Shown here in pieces: positions 9,679 to 18,300 of a DNA stretch of 64,000 bases (within the stretch, counting starts at the first letter, position 1; each line of letters opens with the position of its first letter). The stretch covers positions 930,001 to 994,000 of the forward strand of contig NC_026742.1 of the NCBI RefSeq assembly GCF_000210295.1, written 5' to 3'. The stretch is from Trypanosoma brucei gambiense DAL972. Taxonomy: Eukaryota; Euglenozoa; Kinetoplastea; Trypanosomatida; Trypanosomatidae. The position numbers were made by a program, and so were the translations under genes. The notes below the pieces were generated by a model that saw only the letters and a list, made by a program, of their open reading frames with translations, was not told the DNA's origin and ran no database searches.

Positions 9679-10260
9679 TTAACGGCGGCGACGGCGAACC
9701 ATCGACTTCTTTTTCTTGGCTTGGAAAATAATACCGTCATGTACCTTCTCGAACCACTTCATGGCCTCCTCCTTACGGACACGGTGGTTGAAGCCCACAC
9801 GGCTAACCCTGCGCTTCCGGTGCGCCACGCGCTCACCGCGGCGGCCGAGAACGACGTAGAAGTCCATACCATAGATACCGGTAGACGGATCATATTTGAT
9901 ACCAAGATCAATATGCTCTGAGATACCGAAGCCAAAGGAACCTGTGTCAGAGAAGTTGTAGCTCTTTAGCTCAAACTCCTTAACCTTCAGACCCTTTTCC
10001 AGTAGTTCCTCAGCCTTCTTGCCACGCACAGTGCAGTGCACGGCGATCTTTTCGTTACGCCGGATACCAAACGTACGGACCGTTAATCGCGCGCGGGACA
10101 GAACGGGAGTCTGTTCGCAGAGTTGCTCGAGCACCTTCGATGCACGGGTGAGACGATCACCAGATTCACCCACGCAAATGTTAATGCAGAGCTTCTTTAC
10201 GACAATCTCCCGCATCGGGTTTGCCGCCTTCTTCTCAGCGCTCACCTTTGCCTCAGCCAT
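9679..10260 (-). CDS. RPL11: 60S ribosomal protein L11 (uL5), copy B
   Basis: 193 residues, identical in protein sequence to copy A. The ATG is at 10258-10260. It carries its own duplicated upstream pyrimidine tract and 3' spacer, so both copies look equally expressible. Two copies of ribosomal protein genes are common in trypanosomes, where dosage partly replaces promoter control. Nothing in the coding sequence distinguishes the copies. Confidence 0.97.
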   Translation of the reverse strand: MAEAKVSAEKKAANPMREIVVKKLCINICVGESGDRLTRASKVLEQLCEQTPVLSRARLTVRTFGIRRNEKIAVHCTVRGKKAEELLEKGLKVKEFELKSYNFSDTGSFGFGISEHIDLGIKYDPSTGIYGMDFYVVLGRRGERVAHRKRRVSRVGFNHRVRKEEAMKWFEKVHDGIIFQAKKKKSMVRRRRR

Positions 10261-10664
10261 TGTCAAGAACGGAGGCTATCCCTTTCTACAGCCACTACAT
10301 GCGCAGGACAGTGGAGGGAGTGCATTACGGTAAAGTTCAAACCAATAAATAAATAAGGGTGCGGTTGTATGTGTATGGGGGGGGAGGGGAGGAGGGAGGA
10401 AAGAAACAACCAATTCAACTATAAAGCAGAAGGGTCTTCCGACAGCAATCACGGAATAACACATCCACAACCTTGTATCTTTCGGCAAAAGCATGCGGTG
10501 ACTGAAACTGTCAGGTTGGAATCTCCCTTCTTCAGTGTCTCGTCAAGATGAGAAGCAGCACGCAACCGCCTGATGAAGGGAAAGTGGGAAAAAAAATACA
10601 AATATGTCCTCTACCTTCGTGCACGGAAGAGTCCCCGATAACGTCTTTAACGTCGCTGGGCAGT
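10261..10664. other. spacer between RPL11 copy B and the ARF gene
   Basis: The first 193 bases belong to repeat copy B, including the C/T tract at about 10379-10405 on the minus strand. The remainder (10454-10664) is unique and should be the 3' UTR of the ARF-family gene. No gene seen. Confidence 0.5.
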
Positions 10665-11234
10665 TCAATGCGTATCGGGTAAGTGACTGCACAACCAGTC
10701 TAAGCCCTCAAATAATCCTTCTCCAGTTTGAGCACAACATCCCTGAACATACCATTGGCGCTCGCGCAGCAATGGCCCGAGTCCCGCTGCACCCTGCTCG
10801 CGGAAGCCCAATTTATCAACAAGCTCTCCGGGTGTTAACCTATTGGGAAGATCCTGTTTGTTGCAAAATACTAGGAGAGTGGCCGAAGACAACAAAGGTT
10901 CTCCAAGCAACTTAGTCAACTCACTCCGCACTTCCATCACCCTATCCCGGTCATTACTGTCGACGACAAAAATAATGGCATTGGCGCCTTCATAGTAATG
11001 CTTCCAGAGGGAGCGAAGAAGCTTCTGCCCACCAACATCCCAAAGATGAAACTTCACGTTTCTATATTCCACTGTCTGCACGTTGAATCCAAGCGTAGGC
11101 ACTGTCTGCTGGACTTCGTTCAACTTTAACTTCCATAAAATTGTCGTTTTTCCAGCCGCATCAAGACCCACCATGAGGATAGTTGCATCCTTCTTGGAGA
11201 AGAGCCCTTCGAACCAACTCAGCACGTTACCCAT
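10665..11234 (-). CDS. ADP-ribosylation factor family small GTPase
   Basis: A 189-residue ARF-type GTPase. It begins [12 protein letters not shown], an amphipathic helix with Gly2 available for N-myristoylation. The G boxes are present: P-loop GLDAAGKT (about residues 24-31), switch I PTLGFNV, WDVGGQ, NKQD and CAQTG. The family cycles between membranes and cytosol to recruit coats and effectors. It is close to ARF1 through WDVGGQ, VVDSNDR and [12 protein letters not shown], but it has an extra segment of about nine residues (EQGAAGLGP) before the RQWYVQ strand, so it may be a diverged or ARF-like member. The start is the ATG at 11232-11234; one GTG codon precedes it in frame. A T-rich tract at about 11526-11571 may carry its acceptor, giving a 5' UTR of about 290 nt. 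Confidence 0.93.
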   Translation of the reverse strand: MGNVLSWFEGLFSKKDATILMVGLDAAGKTTILWKLKLNEVQQTVPTLGFNVQTVEYRNVKFHLWDVGGQKLLRSLWKHYYEGANAIIFVVDSNDRDRVMEVRSELTKLLGEPLLSSATLLVFCNKQDLPNRLTPGELVDKLGFREQGAAGLGPLLRERQWYVQGCCAQTGEGLFEGLDWLCSHLPDTH

Positions 11235-12457
11235 CACTGCTCGGGAAATTGGCCCTTTCCGTCACAAATCTTGAGTAATCTCTGACACTTCGGTGTTTTT
11301 TGTTGTTGTTGTTTTTTTTTGACACCTTCGGCGATATTATGTTTTTGTCTTTTTTTTTTTAATTGTTTTCGTTTCACGTGATGCCTGGCTAGAACAAACA
11401 CGTACCTATGCTTTTATGGATGTTGCTGTGGTTGTTTTCAAGAGTTGACGACGCAACAGCAGCAGTTGCAAACCGGACAGATAAGTCGTCACCAATCTCT
11501 CCTTTCCTCAGCCCGGGGTTCCTCCCGTCCAAAACAAAAAAAATAATAATGATAATAATAATAATAAAACGGACTATTTTCCACTCCGCGTACCCCTTTT
11601 GGTCTTTTCTCTTAACACTTTATTTGTGTTTATCTCCTTCCCTTTCTCTTCCTTTTCTTCTTCGGTTTGACTACACGCCTATGGTGTTCGTACTGCGGCA
11701 ATTACAGTTTCCTCCCTTCTGCCGTCAGACAAACCCCTTTTGGCTCTGTCCTTTTCCACTTTCCTTTCGCCGAACCCACGAGAAATGACATCGATAGGGG
11801 TGAATGTTCATCCCCACACAAACACATACGCATACAAAGGAAGAAGTGATTTTTTAAAAAAAAATTAATTGAGAGAAGTGTGCCACAGCTACGATGGCGA
11901 TAGCGGTAATTAAAGAGCGCACAGATTTGAGGTCAGACACACCGCGTTAAATTGCAAATGCCCGCACATTAGGATCGGAAATGGACAGTATAATAAAGAG
12001 AGTGTGCAAACACAACCGCATTCAATCCTTCACTATAAAGGATAAGTTAGACAGTATTCTGTTAACCCAAAATAAATAAGAATAAAAGGAATGCGACGCA
12101 GTTAACAAATATTGTCTTGGCTTTCAGTTGCTTATATGACTAAAAAAAGAGATTCTCCTGCGGTGAGTCACCTTTTCCCCCGGGTCACTGACACCTCCAT
12201 TCTCCCTTTAAGGCGAGTTAAACGTTTCAGTTGGTATGACGAAACGGCAAAAGCACGTGCACAAACACCCGCATATGGTGTGTCCCGCGCCACTGATGCC
12301 ACTCAAAATTTCACTTAGAAGGGTATGCATTTCTTTTTTTATTTTTTACTTTTTTTGGGGGGGGGGTACTCCTTATGCCGCCATTCACCAATAGCGGAAG
12401 GGACCTCAACACCGCATGCTAAGAAACCAACAATAAAGAGCACGAGATACTCCCAAC
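11235..12457. other. intergenic spacer, no gene
   Basis: No credible frame. It holds a TAA/TTA repeat (about 11545-11568) that on the minus strand forms a T-rich tract suitable for ARF splicing, several T8-T10 runs, and the 3' UTR of the basic protein gene at 12458. Confidence 0.5.
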
Positions 12458-13165
12458 TTACCTCCACTGCACCTTCTTCTTTTCTTTGGAGCTCCTCAAC
12501 TGTCCATTCCGCTTCAAGGCAGTTGTTACGGACTTTACTGGGGCTTTCCTGCTTTTCTTCGGTAACGGACTGATTGTCGTTTTACCCGCTAACAAAGCCT
12601 TCGTCTTAACTGTCGTTTCTTTCGCTGCGTCATTACACCCCAACACAAACTCTTCCATATCATTTTCTTCATTTTCCTCAGTCCTCATCCCTTTATCATT
12701 GCGGGCCTCTTCAGGTTTCGATCGGTTATGTTCCACTTGCTCTTTGGTCATACGCGCAATATCCTCAACGGAGAGGGCGTGACCCGCTACGGGAGTTGTG
12801 GCGCTGATAACTTCGTATTGGCACGTCACGGGATGTGGAGCGTCCGGGTTGCTCTTACCGTAGTAATTAGTGGTTGGCGGTTTAAGTTTCAGTGGCTTGT
12901 TGAAATCAGGCGACTCCCGTATAAGTTGCTCGTAGTTATTATTGAGGCCCTTGCATGTGTGCGGGACGTTATGGTCCATTTGGGGGTTCACAAAATGAAA
13001 ACGTGTCTCGGGATCCTGCAGCGGAACCTCACTCAAACCGCCCTCCGCCGCGAGTTTCAATTTCCCATTAAGGCGGCCAATGCGTTTTGAGACTGTTGCC
13101 GCTTCCAACTGCGCACGCTGACGGCGGTGCGCCTTCTTCCACTTTGAGCGGGTGGACTTCGCCAT
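12458..13165 (-). CDS. small basic protein with LLPH/DUF2423-like N-terminus
   Basis: A 235-residue, strongly basic protein. The N-terminus MAKSTRSKWKKAHRRQR resembles the start of LLPH/DUF2423 proteins (yeast Ybl028c type), which are nucleolar and bind pre-60S particles. The rest is lineage-specific: a central conserved-looking stretch with Pro and Tyr (about residues 85-125), an acidic block (EENEENDMEEF, about 165-175) and a Lys/Arg-rich tail ending KEKKKVQWR, which looks like a nuclear/nucleolar targeting region. The ATG at 13163-13165 is the first in frame, with a fine pyrimidine tract at about 13261-13307 on the minus strand. A ribosome-biogenesis role is an inference from the N-terminus and charge only. 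Confidence 0.75.
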   Translation of the reverse strand: MAKSTRSKWKKAHRRQRAQLEAATVSKRIGRLNGKLKLAAEGGLSEVPLQDPETRFHFVNPQMDHNVPHTCKGLNNNYEQLIRESPDFNKPLKLKPPTTNYYGKSNPDAPHPVTCQYEVISATTPVAGHALSVEDIARMTKEQVEHNRSKPEEARNDKGMRTEENEENDMEEFVLGCNDAAKETTVKTKALLAGKTTISPLPKKSRKAPVKSVTTALKRNGQLRSSKEKKKVQWR

Positions 13166-13587
13166 GATGTTGGTTCAACTCTACCCTCCCTAACCAGCTG
13201 GCTGTCAGTGGCGTGTAAAGTTAAAGGAGTTTAATGTTTATTTATATATTTGTTTTTTTTAAAAAAAATAGAAAGAAGAAAGAAAAAGAAGGTGAAAAGG
13301 GAGGGTAATGCATGGAAACAAGTCCAAGCAAACGGATAAACTGGGGGGGGGAGGGGAAGACATATCAGGTTGATAATTTCGTGGGAAGTCATGCATATGT
13401 AGAGTCAGGATGAAAGAAAGTGACGACATGAGCCACTCGTGCAAACACAAAATGAGCGAGGCTATTCCCTATTTTCCTTTTTCCTCTTTCTGGAAGGTGG
13501 AAAGGGGCTCCTGCGCGCGCTCACCATCGTTGCATGGATGCGGGAGCAGATCAGCTTTTTCACTGCATGTCGGTGTATGAACGTGTG

Positions 13588-13618
<31 letters not shown>

Positions 13619-15391
13619 ATTTTTTATGTGCGTGCTACCAGTCACACCAGAAGGGTAGCAATAAAGGGGGGAAGGTAGCAGGTAAGTAGTGAAAGAAACA
13701 CAATAATTATAATGATAATAACAATTATAATAAAGACGGAAATAATAATAACGAGAAAACTTCCGGCCGCTTGCATGTGCCGCGTGTGCCTTAACGCCCC
13801 GGATTGTTAGAAGTTGATCCAATGGTAGTAAAAACAACCCATCATACCAGTTGGAAGGAAAGAAAGAAAAGGGCAGGTACACGACGGCGGAGAGAATACT
13901 GGATGAGCAAACAGCGAAAAATAAACGTAGTGAAAAAAAAAAGGGAGAGCAAAGCCAAATAAGTGTGCATGTACGTGTCTGCGCAGCAAAGGAAAGGAGG
14001 AGGTGAAGTTATCCCACAAAAAGGACAAGATGAGACTAACGAATGAAAACAAAACAAACTCCCCGCTCATCTTCTCTTCGTTTCCCTCTTATACGTACGC
14101 ACATAGGCACATACACCACATGCCGCCCACATTTTAGCCAGTAAAACCCTTCTTGGCAATGTGCACCTCACAACTACCAAAGGGTTTTCACTGAGGAAAA
14201 AAAAAAACCACTTGTACATCCGTTTAGCGCACATCCTTTTCTTTTTCTCCCCTCTTGCACTCCCCATGTTTACCTGTGCGGCAACTGGGAACGAAAACGA
14301 AAAAAAAAAAGTTCATAAAAGTCACAACGAAAATGATTAAAAGATGGACCCCATGTGGACCAAACACACACACGCGCACACAAAAGTGGAATAAAGAGGA
14401 GGGGGGAAAAAAAGTAGAAAAAAGAAAAGAAGGAAAAATACGGAGTCATACATGACAGGCATTACAGGGAGAGGGGTGAAAGAGGGATAGTTAAGACTGA
14501 CAGCGCAAAAACAATAACAACGACAACAACAACAGTCACATGACAAGTACAAAAGAAAGGGAAAGGAGGAGTAGAGGAAAAGGTGCGTGTGCGTGTGTGT
14601 GCGTGTGTGTGCGCGTAAGGAAAGAAAAAAATGAAAAATGTAATATAATAAGAATGCGCACAAACACGTACAATTCTCTCCCTCTCAACCACACTTATAT
14701 TAACCTATACAAGCACACGCTCACATATACGCACATACCCATACACGAATACACATAAATATATACGTATGTGTACGTGCGTCCGCACATTATCTCCTCC
14801 ACTTTGGCATTCGTGCCTCCTTTTTTACCCTCTTTCTTTCGAAAACAATTTGCGGTCCCCACCCCCGCCCCTTCAAAAACAAAAACAAAACAACTCTTTA
14901 AGCAGAAGGTAGCGCGGGGATTGCATCTCCCACCGTTTGGTGGAGCGGAGTAAACCACCATCGTTCGTTGTCGTTCATTTCACTACACTTCCCTCCTGTC
15001 TTAACCTCCTTTTTCACTTCCACTCCCTTCTTCACCAAACAAAATTTCTCCTCTCCCTCCCATATCACTTTGACGAACAAACAAACAAACAAACAAACGA
15101 GAGGGGAGGAAACCTTTTATTAGTCATAATTGTGCGTTTCGATGCAATAAAATAGTAAAAACAAAAAAAACAAAAGAAAACTAGTTGACTACCCACAACG
15201 ATTCACAACCCTCACTTTTCCCACCTTCCATCGTACATGCAACTCATTTCTCCTTTCTCTCAACCTTTCGTGTTTCAACTGAGTATGCGAGGCGACACAC
15301 CTTGTCTTACACGGTGTGCTGCTTCTAACCCAGCAATCCAACATCATTCAATAAGCTCATTATCCCCTCTTTTGTCACCCAAGTAAGGTTT
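13166..15391. other. 2.2-kb intergenic spacer with microsatellites
   Basis: No credible gene. It contains the minus-strand pyrimidine tract for the small basic gene (13261-13307), a (TG)13-14 repeat at about 13592-13618, TAA/TAT-rich repeats near 13705-13750, further GT repeats near 14580-14615 and a CAAA repeat near 15075-15100. Most of it is probably a long 3' UTR of the giant nucleotidyltransferase gene. Frames here are low-complexity Phe/Ser/Leu or Thr/His translations. Confidence 0.55.
13592..13618. repeat. TG dinucleotide microsatellite
   Basis: An uninterrupted TG repeat of about 13 units on the plus strand (CA on the transcribed minus strand), in the presumed 3' UTR of the nucleotidyltransferase gene. 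It should be length-variable between strains. Confidence 0.9.
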
Positions 15392-18300
15392 CTACATGCT
15401 GTTCGTATCCCCAGCCCCTTGTTGATGAATTTTTTCTAGGGAAAATTCCTCCGGCCTTCCATCCAAACTTTGTGTTGCCACGGGACGCGGAGCCCCCCCC
15501 GCACCTTTTCCACCATTACCGGATCCAACGGAAGTAACAGTAGCAGCGGCGGTATTAGTATTAGTAGTGGTACCTTCAGCTCTCTGCTGCTGCCCCAAAG
15601 GCTGCGGCCACCGCTGCTGGATGTGTACGTTATGGTGAATAAAGTGGTGATGATGATGATGGTATGAATGCTGCTGATGGTTATCGGTAACCACGTTGCC
15701 TACTTTGCCACAGTCAGGCATTCCCAGAGCACTGCTCATTGAAAAACCAGACGGGCTTGTTGCCCCCTGAGACGCAGACGAAAACACTGAACCACCGCCC
15801 GCAGCCTGCTTCTGAAAGGGGGACCCAGCCTGTGCAGGGGAGCATAGGGAAGTGGTTGCGGTTCCTTCCATTCCACTCATTATAGAATACATGGGAGATG
15901 GTACCATCATCATCGTACACCGTTGATGTCTCCAGTGGCCTTGTGCTTGCTGCTGAGTGTTGCTTCGCATCTTAGGGCTGCTCTGAATATGGTGATGGTA
16001 ATGCTGAGGCGCAGAACTTTGTTGATGATGGGGATATGATGCCTGGCGATGTGTTTGATGTGAATAATGATGAAACTCAATCCCTTGAGTGGGTGTCTCC
16101 GGCTTCAACCATTCCTTTGGGTCACCGACATACGACTGCAAGGGCTGCTGTTGATGCTCTTTCCCCGGAACAGTTCCTACTGCAATGGTGGTCATTGAAT
16201 CCCTATTAATTCCGCTGCTCGTAAGGCCACCAAACGTTGCAGTCCCTAGAGGTTCCGCTGTCAGACTAGGTGAAGATACCACAGGTGTAGGCGCCTGTTC
16301 CTCCAAAGCATCGCTATGCCCCGCTTTGTATTGACTCGCTTTCTCCCCGCCATTGTTATTACTACCGCTTCCACGATGAGAGCTTCTCCCACGACCACGG
16401 GACAAGAAGTTACCAGAGACACCGGAACGCGCACTTGATTGCGTGTTACTGTGTGTCGATGAACCATAAGCGCTGCTTTGTCGCTTCCCCGTTACCACAG
16501 TATTGGTCGCGTTGACGACGCTATCGTTTGTTGTGTCACCCATTACTCGATGCGGGAACATCTGATTCATGTCATACCCCTGATATACAAACGGCGCCAT
16601 AGGGTGTTGCTGATAGGCGTCAGGACGGAAGTGAAGCTGCGCCTCAGTGGTGTACGGCATGGGGTGATAATACTGTGGCATTCCTGGGTATGGGGAGTTG
16701 ACGCCACCAGGGGGAAACATAAACATCGACAACGACGGATCTGCAACAAAGTTCATCGGTTGCTGACCCGGCAGCACGTTCGCATGCGTGGGGTTGGTTG
16801 GCACGTAAGTGGGGTCACAATTTCCCGCATTTACGTCACCCATCGCTGGAGCACCTTTCACCATCTTGGAACCTGAGGCCAACGGCGCATTTGGGAATGG
16901 AGAGGGTGACACAACACTCACTTCCGCGTCCATAGCAGACGACACTTCGGACGCGGGAGAGGTGGCCGACACGGCGGCAGTTCTCGTCTCCGCCCCCACG
17001 TCCTCCGAATCACCTTCAGACCGCTTGCCCTGGCGCCATCCCACAGGCTGTCCTGAACGTCCCTTTGTTGCATCACTAACATAAGTGCCGTTCGCTGGCA
17101 GACCCTTTCCCCCCCTCGAACTTCCTGTGCTTCCGGCCGACCCATCATTTACATCACGCAACCCAGAGGAAGCGTTGGCGTTTTTGCCTCCTTTACGCCC
17201 GTGTGATTGGTCACGTGGTCGAAGGGAGCGCCCACCAGAGGACAACTCATTTCCATCATCAGGGAAATTGAGCTGAGAAGGAGAAGTCGAACGTTCTTCG
17301 ATCCCAGAAGACAAGCGCCCCCGTGATGAAGGAAAGAGTGTGCACCTATCGTTTTCCAGTGCTAGCTGCGGGTTCACCTGTGGCACTTGCTGAACCTCAC
17401 CATGATGTAGTTGCTGCATTTGGACAGCATTGTGAACCTCTATCAGCTCCTTGTGGGCCGTGTCGGGCGAAATCCACTCTAACACCTGGCGAAGCGTGCA
17501 AACATTACTTCCATCACCGGTCAGAAGAGGTAGGGGATTTGTAAGTGGAACAAACATACAGCACAGCTCCTGAAATGCGCGTGTGTGCATCATGTGGGCA
17601 GTAATGTCGTACTGTACATCAAACGGTGACGTCATGTAAAGGTGTTGGCCGCGCTGCTGACACTGCTGCGGTTTTGGAACAACTAAAGAACTACCGTCTG
17701 GTCCGAACCGCAGTCCCTGAGTATCATAGTTAAAAACGAACCCATAGTAATAGCAAAAGTCGTTGAACAGGTGTCCAAGCGGTGACGTCGTCAGCAGTCG
17801 GTGCACTGTACAGCGAACTAAATCATCTTCTTCAACTGACTCGGCTTGTGATTCTGTCCCCACTTTCCTTTCAGCATCCTCGTCAGGTGTTTCCGCATTC
17901 CTTTCCCCCTCGCCGACAGGTTCACCATCCTCTACCTCTTCCGATGGGTGCTTCGCATTTACATCCCCATCCTCCACTGCACCGGAAACACTGAAGGAGC
18001 CACACTCCACCATCGGGTTAGGACAAGTGGGACCGCCTGCGGCACTCTCATCAACCACGTCATCGCAGCAAACAATATCTCTACCATCGAAATCATCTAC
18101 TGCAGCAGTATCCACTGCACTTTCATCAAGAGATTGGGAAACAACGCTACCAGGCACCGTGACCACAGGAGCCTCCGTAACATCTGTGTGTTGTTGCTGT
18201 TGTTGCTGCCACTCATCAAGCGCTTCAGCAATCTGGTTGGGAGGGGAACCACTTTTGGTGGGAAGTTGCGCTTCATCAACACCCTTAGCACCACCGCGTA

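Larger units (their letters stand above)
9194..10453. repeat. tandem duplication, copy B (1,260 bp)
   Basis: Second copy of the 7816-9075 unit, same orientation, with one visible base difference. In transcription order (right to left) it supplies RPL11 copy B, then the truncated neighbour fragment, then the 118-bp spacer and copy A. Confidence 0.95.

Noticed and set aside
13469..14692. Several overlapping minus-strand frames of 60-137 codons in the 2.2-kb spacer
   Set aside because: Low-complexity Phe/Tyr/His/Thr translations of microsatellites and pyrimidine tracts, mutually overlapping in different frames.
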